A stretch of 64,000 bases of DNA, taken from Chitinophagaceae bacterium (GTDB taxonomy: Bacteria > Bacteroidota > Bacteroidia > Chitinophagales > Chitinophagaceae). Within the stretch, counting starts at the first letter, position 1. Each line of letters starts with the position of its first letter. The position numbers were made by a program, and so were the translations under genes. Positions 43,995-53,176 of the stretch are shown here, in pieces. The stretch spans positions 1-64,000 of the forward strand of contig SAIX01000066.1 in the NCBI GenBank assembly GCA_004028765.1, read 5' to 3'. Below the pieces are notes generated by a model. That model was not told the DNA's origin and did not search any database. It saw only the letters and a list, made by a program, of their open reading frames with translations.

Positions 43995-44642
43995 TTATGC
44001 ATCTTTAGGCCCGCCATTGATCATATCGGATACCACCCCTTTGTATTTTTTTCTTTCGGCCCTCACAAGACCGACCATGTGTACCAAAATAAAAAGCAGC
44101 AGTACCACGAATGCGTTTTCGTGGATCTCTTTTACGGAATGAAATTTTTCTCCTGCAGTTTGTTTCAAATCGGTATTGGCAGCCATCCACAAACCGGTGA
44201 ATACGATGGTGGCCAGTAACACATAAAAAAATGCGTAGATCATTTTCACCACCAGGTAATGCCTTGCCTGGGGCCTGAATTCTTTTTGTTTTACCTGTTG
44301 CAATGCTTTGCGCATGCGGTAAAAAAACCTTTCTTCTTTAACCTGTAATACTTCAATGAATACGCGGAAAAAGAAAAGAAAGGCCAATGCATATCCGAAG
44401 CGCGTATGCCATACCCAGATATGATCGCGCAGGGCAAAAACGGCGCCGAAAGCCTGGTCTTTGCTGACGGTTGCACCCGATCTGATCAGCGACCCGTACA
44501 GGATATCCCTTGCTGAAAAAACACTCAGATAAGTTTTGGTAACAAAAACGGTGAAAAGGAGTAAGCCTACCACGAACATGTTGGCCCAGTGCCAGAACCG
44601 GATCAACCCCGAATGGGGCTCCCGAAAAGAAACTTGCTTCAT
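43995..44642 (-). CDS. Cytochrome b/b6-domain (b561-type) membrane protein
   Basis: 215 residues with four transmembrane segments. Haem-ligating histidines are likely in LIRFWHWANMF, IWVWHTRFGYALAF, EIHENAFVVLL and ILVHMVGLV, as in the b-type subunits of hydrogenases and formate dehydrogenases. No partner oxidoreductase is adjacent, so the electron donor is unknown. The stop is almost on the terminator. Confidence 0.88.
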   Translation of the reverse strand: MKQVSFREPHSGLIRFWHWANMFVVGLLLFTVFVTKTYLSVFSARDILYGSLIRSGATVSKDQAFGAVFALRDHIWVWHTRFGYALAFLFFFRVFIEVLQVKEERFFYRMRKALQQVKQKEFRPQARHYLVVKMIYAFFYVLLATIVFTGLWMAANTDLKQTAGEKFHSVKEIHENAFVVLLLFILVHMVGLVRAERKKYKGVVSDMINGGPKDA

Positions 44643-44885
44643 ACAACTGTTTTTAAAATGAAAAAAGCTGGTTGAAGCGGGATGGTTAAAACTACAATAG
44701 CCAGCAACGGGTAGAACACTTATTTACATAAGCGGAGAAAATCGATTGTGGATGAATTGTATGCAAAAGCTAATGATCGTTAGTATTTGAATCATTTCCC
44801 TGTATCCCGTATTGTAAAACAGGCAACTGGAAAAACCGCTGGTTAAAAATGATTATCTTCACCGCCCCAATTGCAATTGACCCGT
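44643..44885. other. Divergent intergenic region, cytochrome b / accD
   Basis: About 243 bases without a gene. TATCTTCA at 44853-44860 is a weak -7 match for accD. I see nothing else. Confidence 0.4.
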
Positions 44886-45806
44886 ATGAAAAAAGAACGT
44901 GAAGAAGATTTTGAAGTCAACCTCACCGGAGATGAAAGCCAGGGTGGAGATGCTGCCAAACCGCGCTGGTTCAAGCGCATCCGGAAAGGGATCCTGACCT
45001 CGACCGCCGACAAAAAAGAAACACCCGAAGGCCTCTGGAACAAATGCCCCGAGTGTAATTATATCTGTACCACCAGCGAACTCAGGGAGAACCTCTATGT
45101 TTGCCCTAAGTGTAATTATCACCATCGCATTGGCAGTGATGAATATTTTGACCTGATCTTCGACGAGAAACAATACACCGAACTTTTTGAATCGATCCAG
45201 AGCATTGATGCGTTGGGGTTCACCGATCTGAAACCTTACCAGAAAAGGCTTGATGATATCCATTCCAAAACAGACCTGAAAGATTCGATGCGCGTTGCCA
45301 CCGGTAATGCAAATGGCCAGGGTTTGGTGGTGGCCTGTATGGATTTTGAATTTATCGGCGGGTCGCTGGGCAGTGTGATGGGTGAGAAATTCAGTCGCGC
45401 GGTGGATTACTGCATTGAACACAAACTGCCCTATGTGGTGATCAGCAAAAGCGGTGGTGCACGTATGATGGAAAGTGCTTTCAGCCTGATGCAGCTTGCC
45501 AAAACCAGCGGTAAGCTTTCGCAACTCAGCGATGCAGGTTTGCCTTATATTTCACTTCTCACCGACCCAACTTTTGGCGGTATTTCTGCAAGCTTTGGTA
45601 TGCTCGGCGACCTGAATATTGCCGAACCGGGTGCACTGATCGGTTTTGCAGGACCCAGGGTGATCAAAGAAACCATTAAAAAAGACCTTCCCGAAGGTTT
45701 CCAGCGCAGTGAGTTTTTGCTTGAGCACGGGTTCCTCGATTTTATCGTGGAAAGAAAAAGCCTGAAGGAAAAACTGGCACAACTCGTAATGCTTTTCAAA
45801 AGCTGA
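44886..45806 (+). CDS. accD: Acetyl-CoA carboxylase carboxyltransferase subunit beta
   Basis: 306 residues. Part of the carboxylase making malonyl-CoA. The N-terminal zinc ribbon has CPECNYIC and CPKCNYHHR; the crotonase-like core has SKSGGARMMESAFSLMQLAKTS and DPTFGGISASFGMLGDLNIAEPGALIGFAGPRVI. The ATG giving MKKEREEDFEV is preferred over the track's TTG. The accA partner is not in the window. Confidence 0.96.
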   Translation: MKKEREEDFEVNLTGDESQGGDAAKPRWFKRIRKGILTSTADKKETPEGLWNKCPECNYICTTSELRENLYVCPKCNYHHRIGSDEYFDLIFDEKQYTELFESIQSIDALGFTDLKPYQKRLDDIHSKTDLKDSMRVATGNANGQGLVVACMDFEFIGGSLGSVMGEKFSRAVDYCIEHKLPYVVISKSGGARMMESAFSLMQLAKTSGKLSQLSDAGLPYISLLTDPTFGGISASFGMLGDLNIAEPGALIGFAGPRVIKETIKKDLPEGFQRSEFLLEHGFLDFIVERKSLKEKLAQLVMLFKS

Positions 45807-45871
45807 ACCAACCCTCTGTGCATCAGCAATACCGGCCATTGCAAGCCGGTTAGTTGCAGCCATATAGCAAA

Positions 45872-45940
45872 AGAAAAATTAAAAAGGCCAGCATCCGTGT
45901 TTAGGCATTTTTAATTTTTAATTTTTAATTTTTAATTACT
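45872..45940. repeat. Word-repeat palindrome G (accD / smpB gap)
   Basis: AAAAATTAAAAAGGCC on the left; GGCATTTTTAATTTTTAATTTTTAATTTTTAATT (a 7-base unit repeated four times) on the right. The arms pair in several registers. It ends about 15 bases before the smpB start. Confidence 0.65.
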
Positions 45941-45954
45941 GCTCCTTGGCAGAG

Positions 45955-46386
45955 ATGAATAACCGGCAGGCTTATTTTAATTACTACATAGAAGACAAAT
46001 ATGTGGCCGGTATTGTATTGCTGGGAACAGAAGTAAAATCGATCCGCGAAGGGAAACTGAGTTTTAATGATGCTTTCTGTTTGTTTGATGATGATGAACT
46101 ATGGGTCCGGGGGTTGTTTATCGCAAGTTATTCGCATGGAACCTCCAATAACCATATTGAAGTGCATGACCGGAAACTGCTGCTGACAAAAAGGGAATTA
46201 AAGCGGATACAATCCAGGATCAAAGAGAAAGGATATACCCTGGTTCCCTTGCGCGTTTTTTTCACAGAACGAAATCTTGTAAAAGTCGAGATCGGTTTGG
46301 GAAAGGGGAAAAAACTGCACGACAAACGCGAAACCATCAAGAACAGGGATGTGGAGAAAGAGATCAAGCGCTGGTTAAAGCCATAA
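45955..46386 (+). CDS. smpB: SsrA-binding protein SmpB
   Basis: 143 residues. Brings tmRNA to stalled ribosomes. GIVLLGTEVKSIREGKLSFNDAFC, RKLLLTKRELKRI and KGKKLHDKRETIKNRD are the family's conserved segments. I chose the ATG giving MNNRQAYFN over the track's TTG 9 bases upstream. The tmRNA gene is not in the window. Confidence 0.96.
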   Translation: MNNRQAYFNYYIEDKYVAGIVLLGTEVKSIREGKLSFNDAFCLFDDDELWVRGLFIASYSHGTSNNHIEVHDRKLLLTKRELKRIQSRIKEKGYTLVPLRVFFTERNLVKVEIGLGKGKKLHDKRETIKNRDVEKEIKRWLKP

Positions 46387-46410
46387 CATACAATTACCCC
46401 ACTTAATTTT

Positions 46411-46767
46411 ATGCTGACAGGTATCGCGCCAAAACTCCCGATGCGGGACAAGCAGATAACAAGGGATTATTATGTGAGCCAGTTAGGTTTTACCGATATC
46501 GGGAAAGCAGATTATGATGGATATTTACTTGTAAGGAAAGACAACATTGAAATCCATTTCTTCGAATTCAAAGCGCTTGACCCGAAAGAAAATTACGGAC
46601 AGGTATATATCCGCACCAATGATATTGAAGCGTATTATCATTCACTCCTGGAAAAAAATACCAGGGTACATCCTTCGGGCCATTTGCAGAAGAAACCCTG
46701 GGGGCAAATTGAATTTGCCTTGCTTGACCCGGATAATAACCTGCTCACCTTCGGGCAAAGCGTGTAG
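46411..46767 (+). CDS. VOC family (glyoxalase/bleomycin-resistance-like) protein
   Basis: 118 residues, one vicinal-oxygen-chelate domain. KLPMRDKQITRDYYVSQLGF, NIEIHFFEF and the closing GQIEFALLDPDNNLLTFGQ are the family pattern. It matches bleomycin-resistance-type binding proteins in length. Ligand unknown. It lies 24 bases after smpB. Confidence 0.88.
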   Translation: MLTGIAPKLPMRDKQITRDYYVSQLGFTDIGKADYDGYLLVRKDNIEIHFFEFKALDPKENYGQVYIRTNDIEAYYHSLLEKNTRVHPSGHLQKKPWGQIEFALLDPDNNLLTFGQSV

Positions 46768-46802
46768 ATCAGATTAGAGAGTAAAAAGGTGGACAGATCC
46801 GT

Positions 46803-47240
46803 TTACTCATCATACCTTTTCTTTTTTTCAGGAATATATTCCAGTTGATCCATCACTGCTTCCGGTGTGGGATTTTTTGTAACCGAAACTGCCACCTGGA
46901 ACAAGCCGATATAGATCAAAACCGTTGCAAGCAATTCGCCCCAGGTAAGCCAATAACCCCAGAAACGGTAAACCACCGCTTTTTCCGGATGATCGGTTTC
47001 GTAGATCACTTCCAGTTTCTCCCCCTCTGATAACTCACGGAAAAAATACCTGGCATCTATGGAAAACTGTTTATGCCCATCGTTAAAAACCGCCATGGGG
47101 ATCTCAATCTTTCCAGGTGCATTTTTTACAAAATGGATGGTGGCCGGTGATTTTTCTCCGTCGAGATAATCAGGCTGTCTTGTAAAAAACACATAACAGG
47201 CAAAACAAACAATGTATAGGATCGTAATTGATTTGTACAA
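46803..47240 (-). CDS. DUF3592-like membrane protein
   Basis: 145 residues. Hydrophobic segments at about 4-20 and 97-115 flank a small extracytoplasmic beta domain with GEKLEVIYETDHPEKAVVY, the DUF3592 pattern. The only start is TTG; no ATG lies between it and the upstream stop in frame. It follows the potassium channel gene by 35 bases and is probably co-transcribed. Function unknown. Confidence 0.7.
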   Translation of the reverse strand: MYKSITILYIVCFACYVFFTRQPDYLDGEKSPATIHFVKNAPGKIEIPMAVFNDGHKQFSIDARYFFRELSEGEKLEVIYETDHPEKAVVYRFWGYWLTWGELLATVLIYIGLFQVAVSVTKNPTPEAVMDQLEYIPEKKKRYDE

Positions 47241-47275
47241 GTAGAAGCTTTGTGCTGCAAGTTCCGGTATTTCTG

Positions 47276-48235
47276 TTAAACGGGTTTGTGCATATTTAAT
47301 TTATGCAGTTCGAGGATGGTGGTCAATCCATCCTCGCTTTCGCGGTACATGGGAATAAATTTCCGGTTAAAGAGGATCTCGCGGTAAGTGTAAGATGTGC
47401 GCTGCTGCACATAATTCGAAAACACATCATCAAAACCACGAAGCATTACATAGAGTTCCACATCACCGGTTTCCATGTCTTCTTTTGTGAACCCGTAAAA
47501 AGGGCTCTGCTCGTTGATGGGATGCACCACCGTCCAGCTCAGCGGCATGGTTTCCACACGCGTCCTTTCCAGTTCAAGCGCAAAATATTTGTATTCGGGT
47601 CTTTCATTTTCCAATACCCGCAAACCCACATTCACCCTGATCTCAAGGTCGGTGAGTGCGTGTTTATCTTTATAAGCCGCAAACCGGAACATCAAACCTG
47701 TGCCGTTTTTATAAGGGGCGATAACCGCTTCATTGCTGAACACCAGGTAACTCCTCGGTTTTGAAAAACGGCCATATATCAAACCTGTGGCAATGGCGAG
47801 TGATAACAAACCGGTGAGCGATTCAAGGCCTGCCACAAGGTTGGCGAAATCACCTTTGGGGTTCACCCTGCCATAACCTACTGTTGTATAGGTTTCGGTG
47901 CTGAAATAAAACAGTTCGCGGAAAATACGCCATGGTGAAGCAGTGGCAGGCAAGCCTTCGAACTCCGCAGGGCCGATCAAAAAATAAACAGCAGTGAATG
48001 CAAGGTTGATCGCGATATAAAAAAGCAGTACCACTGCGATAAATTTCCATTTGGGCAGGTTCAGCATATCGTGAAAAATGCTGATCCTTCTCCAGAAAGG
48101 CATCCCCTCTTTTACGATATTGTATGAGCCGTCTTTATTGATAAAACGCCCACCGCCCACATCATTACTGTGTGTACTGAACCCTGTATCATTATTCAGT
48201 TTGGAAAAGGGATTGATTTTTTTATAGAGCGACAT
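47276..48235 (-). CDS. Inward-rectifier-type potassium channel (KirBac)
   Basis: 319 residues. Two transmembrane helices (about 63-88 and 133-155) flank a pore with the selectivity filter TVGYG at 118-122. The large C-terminal domain (about 165-310) is the Kir cytoplasmic immunoglobulin-like domain (LVFSNEAVIAPYKNGTGLMFRFAAYKDKHALTDLEIRV). The track start at 48298 is upstream; MSLYKKINPF is preferred. A DUF3592 protein follows. Confidence 0.94.
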   Translation of the reverse strand: MSLYKKINPFSKLNNDTGFSTHSNDVGGGRFINKDGSYNIVKEGMPFWRRISIFHDMLNLPKWKFIAVVLLFYIAINLAFTAVYFLIGPAEFEGLPATASPWRIFRELFYFSTETYTTVGYGRVNPKGDFANLVAGLESLTGLLSLAIATGLIYGRFSKPRSYLVFSNEAVIAPYKNGTGLMFRFAAYKDKHALTDLEIRVNVGLRVLENERPEYKYFALELERTRVETMPLSWTVVHPINEQSPFYGFTKEDMETGDVELYVMLRGFDDVFSNYVQQRTSYTYREILFNRKFIPMYRESEDGLTTILELHKLNMHKPV

Positions 48236-48335
48236 GGTATGGCTTAAAATTCCTTTTACAACTACGCCTTCACATCTCAGCGAACAGATTGTTTGCAAAG
48301 ATGCAAAGGCGCAGTAACTGATGTATTAACTAACC

Positions 48336-51300
48336 TTAATTCGCGAGACTCCTGAAATCCACCGGAACCAGTTTACTTACCCCGGGTTCCTGCATGGTAA
48401 CGCCATAGATCACATCCACCGCGCTCATGGTTTGTTTGTTATGCGTAACAATGATGAACTGTGAGTTGTCACTGAACTTCTTGATCATTTGCGTGAACTT
48501 ACCCACGTTGGCATCATCCAGCGGCGCATCCACCTCATCAAGGATACAGAACGGGGCTGGTTTGATCAGGTAAATAGAGAACAGCAAAGCCGTGGCCGTA
48601 AGTGTTTTTTCTCCACCGCTTAATTGTGTGATGGAAGAAGGCCTTTTTCCTTTGGGCTTCGCGATGATCTCAATACCTGTTTCGGCCAGGTTCTCCGGGT
48701 TCATCAGGATCATATCCGCCGTATCTTCTTCCGTAAATAACGCTTTGAATACTTTCTGGAAATTCTCCCTTACCTGGTTGAATGTATCGAGGAATTGCTG
48801 GTTGGCTGTGGCTTCCACTTCTTGGATGGTTTGCAGCAGGCTTTCCTTCGCAGTTACGAGATCATTCTTTTGTTCGAGTATGAATTCGTAACGCTTTTTC
48901 ATTTCCGTAAATGCTTCGATGGCTGTCGGGTTCACTTCACCCATATTCTCGAGGCGCTTTTTCATCCTGTCGGAACTGGCCTGCAATTCTTCCAATGGTG
49001 TTTCTCCGGTTCTGGGCTGGTCGAGGATATCATCCAGTTCCACTTTAAACTCAACACTCAATCTTTCCTTCATTCCTGCAAGCTGCAGCTTCAGTTCATT
49101 CAGTTTATCCTTGATCTCATTGACAAGATGATCGATCATCTCCTTTGTTTTCACCTTATGCCGCAGTTCGCTTTCTTTTTCCTGCAGGGCATTGCGGAGG
49201 TTATAATATGCCTGGTCGGCCTCATTCAGTTTTTTCTCTTCCTCTTCTTTGCGCCGCATCATTTCAAGCAATAATTCTTCCGAACCGATCAGGGCTTTCT
49301 CGCCTTCTTCGATATTGGCACTGGCTTCTCCAAGCTGTGTGGTATTGCTGCTGATCTGTACGTGCAGGTCGTTCAGCTGGTTTTCTTTGAAGACCAGTTC
49401 CTGTTTCAGCGTAGTGATCTTGCTCTGCTGGCGTGTGAGCTGCAGGTTGGTGTCGTTGAACTGAACATTGGCATAATTATACTCCTGCTCCGATAACTGG
49501 TAATCCTGCTCAACCGATTTCAGTTCTTCGCTGGTCGCCTGCAGTTGTTCATTGAGTGAATGAAACTCTTCGCGGGTTGCGGCAATGGCATCGTGCTCTG
49601 CCTGTAAACGTTGCTCAATATCTTCCAGGCGCTGTAAACCGTTTTGTTGTGCCGACTGGAGGTTCTCCAGCCTGTTGCGTGATGCAAATACCTGGTTGGT
49701 AAGCTGGTTGATTTCTGTTTCCGTCTGGCGGATCAGGTTTTCTTTCAACTGGTCGTTGAAAGCAATCACTTCATTGTGCTTCGCCTGGATATCTGCTTTC
49801 AGCAGGCTAACCACCGATTCCTGGTCGGCAATTTCTTCTGCCAGTTTTTCAAGATTTTTTGCGCGGCCGATTTTTTTCCCTTCAAACAAACCAACACTAC
49901 CACCGGTAAGGGTGTATTTTCCTTTTACATATTTACCGCTCTTTTCAATTACCACTGCCCCATTGCTGTTGCTGATGGCCGATTCATTTTCGGCGATATA
50001 TACATTGGCCAGCAGGTATTCGGCCAGTTTGCGGTATTGTTCATCCACTTCAATCACCTGCATGGCGGGAATGGTGTCAGCAGGCTGATGCGTTTCCACG
50101 CGGTGACTGGCAAACTTATCAAGCATGAAAAAGTTGGCCTTCCCTTTTTTGTGTGCATCCAGCAGGTGAACTGCCTGTAGTCCTTCTTCGAGGTTATTTA
50201 CCACATAATAGTTCAGGTAAGGTTCAAGCACATTTTCCACGGCTGAGCGGAATTCTTCCTTTACATAAATGATATCAGAGAGAATGGGCGCTCCGTGATT
50301 CCACTCAGGGTTTTTATGCAGAAACTTGATACTGTCCGGGTAGCCCTCCATCGAATCGATGAGGCTCTTCAGCAGGTTGTACTCATTGCGTTTGGCATCG
50401 AGTTTACGGTTCTCTTCATTCAGTTCATTGCGCAATACCTCAAGCTGTGCCTGCGTTTCAAAGATCTGCTCCTTGGTTTTCTGCTGGTGTTCCTGCAACT
50501 GTTGCAGGTCGATGCGTTTTGATTCAAGCGTAGCTTCTTTTTCCTCCACTTCAATACCCAGTTGCGCCATCTGCGCTTCGCGGTTCTGCTTTTCTTCGGT
50601 CAGTTGTGTTTGCGCACGCTGCAGGTTCATGATCGAAGTATCGGCAACAGCCACTTTCTTTTCTGCATCAAACTGACTGCGTTGTATCTGCTGGTAACGG
50701 GTACGCAGGCTATCGAGCCCGCTTCGTTTTTCATCAAATATGCGGCGCTTCTCTTCTACGGCTAGTTTACCGGTTTCAACCAATTCCTGTAATTCGAGTA
50801 GGCGCGCTTCTTCCTCGCCTACCTGCAGTTGGGTATATTGTATCGAATCGCCAATGGTTTTTAACTGGCCTTCTGCTTTCTGTAAAAAATCCTTCAGGTT
50901 GGTTTCCTTTTCCTTCAGGTAATGCAGTTTCTGTGTAGCAAGGTTTTTCTCATTTTCCTTGCTGCGCAGTTCCTGTAAAAAATCATTGAACTCGTGCTGC
51001 ATGCTTTGCAGGGCACGTTCTTTTTCAATAAACCCTACTTTTTCCTGTTCAACAGCAGCTTCTTCGGTGGCAATTTCCGCCTCCAGTTGTATGCGTTTAT
51101 TGGTTTCGAGTTCCTGCTGCTCATTCAGGTCTTTGTAGGTGATATTAAACCCTTCGAGCGCCGCTTTGGCCAGTTCAATGGCCACTTCCTTGTATTCTTT
51201 TTTGATCTCGTAAAACTTCTCTGCTTTCTTCGCCTGGTTCTCGAGTGTCTTCAGCTGGTTATTGATCTCGAACAAAAGGTCTTCGATACGGGCAAGATCC

Positions 51301-51857
51301 TGCTCGGTAGCATCCAATTTATTTTTGGCTTCTTTTTTCCTGGTTTTATAGATGGTGATACCGGCAGCCTGCTCCAGCATTCTCCGACGGCTGTTCTCTT
51401 TGTCTTTGATGATATCATCCACCATTCCCAGTTCGATGATGGCGTAGCTGTCGGTACTAACCCCGGTATCCAGGAAAAGATTATGGATATCTTTTAAACG
51501 GCAGGTAACATCATTCAGCCTGTATTCGCTTTCCCCGTTCTTATAAAAACGACGGGTTACGGTAACCGTATTAAATTCGGTTGGAAGCAGGTTCTTGGTG
51601 TTTTCAAAAGTGAGGCTTACTTCCGCCAAACCGCTCGGGCTCCTGGTTTTACTTCCGTTGAAAACAAGCGCTTCAAGGTTTTCACTACGCAGTGCAGATA
51701 TTTTCTGTTCGCCGATTACCCAGCGGATACTATCGATGATATTGCTTTTGCCACAACCGTTCGGGCCGATGATACCGGTGATACCCTCATCAAAACTCAC
51801 TACAGTTTTATCAGCAAAACTTTTGAACCCTTTGATTTCTAACGACTTTAATCTCAC
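48336..51857 (-). CDS. smc: Chromosome segregation protein SMC
   Basis: 1173 residues. The condensin ATPase that compacts and segregates DNA with ScpA/ScpB and is loaded by ParB. Walker A GPNGCGKSN at 31-39, a coiled coil to about 500, a hinge near 510-640, a second coiled coil, then the signature LSGGEKTLTATALLF and Walker B CILDEVDAPLDDANV. The start codon is GTG (MRLKSLEIKGFKSFADK). Confidence 0.97.
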   Translation of the reverse strand: MRLKSLEIKGFKSFADKTVVSFDEGITGIIGPNGCGKSNIIDSIRWVIGEQKISALRSENLEALVFNGSKTRSPSGLAEVSLTFENTKNLLPTEFNTVTVTRRFYKNGESEYRLNDVTCRLKDIHNLFLDTGVSTDSYAIIELGMVDDIIKDKENSRRRMLEQAAGITIYKTRKKEAKNKLDATEQDLARIEDLLFEINNQLKTLENQAKKAEKFYEIKKEYKEVAIELAKAALEGFNITYKDLNEQQELETNKRIQLEAEIATEEAAVEQEKVGFIEKERALQSMQHEFNDFLQELRSKENEKNLATQKLHYLKEKETNLKDFLQKAEGQLKTIGDSIQYTQLQVGEEEARLLELQELVETGKLAVEEKRRIFDEKRSGLDSLRTRYQQIQRSQFDAEKKVAVADTSIMNLQRAQTQLTEEKQNREAQMAQLGIEVEEKEATLESKRIDLQQLQEHQQKTKEQIFETQAQLEVLRNELNEENRKLDAKRNEYNLLKSLIDSMEGYPDSIKFLHKNPEWNHGAPILSDIIYVKEEFRSAVENVLEPYLNYYVVNNLEEGLQAVHLLDAHKKGKANFFMLDKFASHRVETHQPADTIPAMQVIEVDEQYRKLAEYLLANVYIAENESAISNSNGAVVIEKSGKYVKGKYTLTGGSVGLFEGKKIGRAKNLEKLAEEIADQESVVSLLKADIQAKHNEVIAFNDQLKENLIRQTETEINQLTNQVFASRNRLENLQSAQQNGLQRLEDIEQRLQAEHDAIAATREEFHSLNEQLQATSEELKSVEQDYQLSEQEYNYANVQFNDTNLQLTRQQSKITTLKQELVFKENQLNDLHVQISSNTTQLGEASANIEEGEKALIGSEELLLEMMRRKEEEEKKLNEADQAYYNLRNALQEKESELRHKVKTKEMIDHLVNEIKDKLNELKLQLAGMKERLSVEFKVELDDILDQPRTGETPLEELQASSDRMKKRLENMGEVNPTAIEAFTEMKKRYEFILEQKNDLVTAKESLLQTIQEVEATANQQFLDTFNQVRENFQKVFKALFTEEDTADMILMNPENLAETGIEIIAKPKGKRPSSITQLSGGEKTLTATALLFSIYLIKPAPFCILDEVDAPLDDANVGKFTQMIKKFSDNSQFIIVTHNKQTMSAVDVIYGVTMQEPGVSKLVPVDFRSLAN

Positions 51858-52090
51858 AAATTTTCCTGTTTAGTACCTGCGAACATACAGTAAATGGGCT
51901 GGAAAAACGATAGAGGAAAAAATCCTGTGTATAATAAGTGGAGAAGTAAAAACTGAGGTAAATGACCAGGGCATATTGAATTTCTAAATCAATGAAAATC
52001 AATGTTATCAGAGAGGGTAATTTTTATAAACTGCGGATAAGCCAATCATTTTTGGGGCGGAAAGATATCTTTGCCGGATAAGCTGTTTTT
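51858..52090. other. Divergent intergenic region, smc / glycosyltransferase
   Basis: About 233 bases without a gene. It holds the TATCTTTG element at 52066-52073; otherwise I see only AT-rich sequence. Confidence 0.5.
52066..52073 (+). promoter_or_regulatory. -7 promoter element for the glycosyltransferase pair
   Basis: TATCTTTG, perfect TAnnTTTG, 17 bases before the TTG start at 52091. It supports the unusual start codon because transcription would begin just upstream of it. Confidence 0.55.
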
Positions 52091-53176
52091 TTGAAGAAGA
52101 TCATTTTTACAGTTACCAACGACCTCAGTTACGACCAGCGGATGAACCGGATAGCCGGCAGTTTGGCTGCAGCAGGTTATGATGTTTTGCTCGTGGGGCG
52201 GAAACGAAAAGGTTCGATACCTCTCAGGACTACCTCTTTCAGGCAACATCGTTTATGGCAGCCTTTTGAAAAAGGGTTCCTCTTTTATGCGTTTTATAAT
52301 CTTCGTCTCTTCTGGTATTTGTTGTGGCAGAAAGCGGATATTTTTTGTGCGATCGATCTGGATACCATCCTTCCCGTTTATTTGGCAAGCGTTCTCCGCA
52401 ACAAAAAAAGGGTGTATGATGCCCATGAACTGTTTACCGAACAGAAAGAAGTATTAAGCAGGAAACAGGTGCACCGCTTCTGGCTTGCAGTGGAACGGTT
52501 TGCAGTTCCGCGTTTTCAACTGGGCTATACGGTGAATCATTTTTTACAGGAAGAATTCCAGAAAAGGTATGGGGTGCGTTATGAAGTGATCAGGAACCTG
52601 CCCAAAAAGATCATTACTCCCCCCAAAAAAAATTCCGGCAAACATATCCTGTATCAGGGATCAGTGAATGAAGGGCGTTGTTTTGAAACACTGGTGCCCG
52701 CGATGAAGGATGTGGATACGGAGCTTGTGATCTGCGGGGAAGGTAATTTTTTTGAACAAACCCGTGCATTGATCGATCGATACCAACTCGGTCATAAGAT
52801 CCATTTGAAGGGCTACCTGCCGCCGGAAGAACTTTCCCAGGTAACACCGGATGCAGCTATCGGACTTACCCTGTTTGAACGCGAAGGCATGAACCAGTAT
52901 TATTCGCTTGCCAACCGTTTTTTTGATTATATCATGGCCGGTATACCGCAGGTTTGTGTGAATTATCCCGCCTACGCACAGTTGAACAAAGAATATGGCG
53001 TGGCTTTACTGATTGATGACACCAGCAGTGCCGGTATCGCAGCAGCGCTGAACAAATTGCGCACCGATACTGTTTTATGTGAGGAACTTGCCAACAATTG
53101 CCTTAAAGCACGTGAAGTTTTAAACTGGGAAGAAGAATCGGGGAAATTGCTGGCATTCTATCAGAAAATACCATAG
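52091..53176 (+). CDS. Glycosyltransferase, GT4-like
   Basis: 361 residues of the GT-B fold. KKIIFTVTNDLSYDQRMNRIAGSLAAAGYDVLLVGRK starts the acceptor domain; LYQGSVNEGRCFETLVPAM begins the donor domain and EGMNQYYSLANRFFDYIMAGIPQV holds the sugar-nucleotide Glu region. The start is TTG, with the -7 element close upstream and no ATG before residue 18. The next glycosyltransferase overlaps its stop by one base. Likely makes a surface polysaccharide; sugars unknown. Confidence 0.88.
   Translation: MKKIIFTVTNDLSYDQRMNRIAGSLAAAGYDVLLVGRKRKGSIPLRTTSFRQHRLWQPFEKGFLFYAFYNLRLFWYLLWQKADIFCAIDLDTILPVYLASVLRNKKRVYDAHELFTEQKEVLSRKQVHRFWLAVERFAVPRFQLGYTVNHFLQEEFQKRYGVRYEVIRNLPKKIITPPKKNSGKHILYQGSVNEGRCFETLVPAMKDVDTELVICGEGNFFEQTRALIDRYQLGHKIHLKGYLPPEELSQVTPDAAIGLTLFEREGMNQYYSLANRFFDYIMAGIPQVCVNYPAYAQLNKEYGVALLIDDTSSAGIAAALNKLRTDTVLCEELANNCLKAREVLNWEEESGKLLAFYQKIP

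Noticed and set aside
45908-45940. Tandem (TTTTTAA) array read as a phase-variation microsatellite
   Set aside because: Units are seven bases and the array has a complementary left arm, so it fits the word-palindrome class better; phase variation is not excluded for smpB but is unlikely for an essential-type gene.
48592-51873. Many plus-strand ORFs of 70-170 residues
   Set aside because: Shadows of smc; its coiled-coil codons give long open antisense frames.
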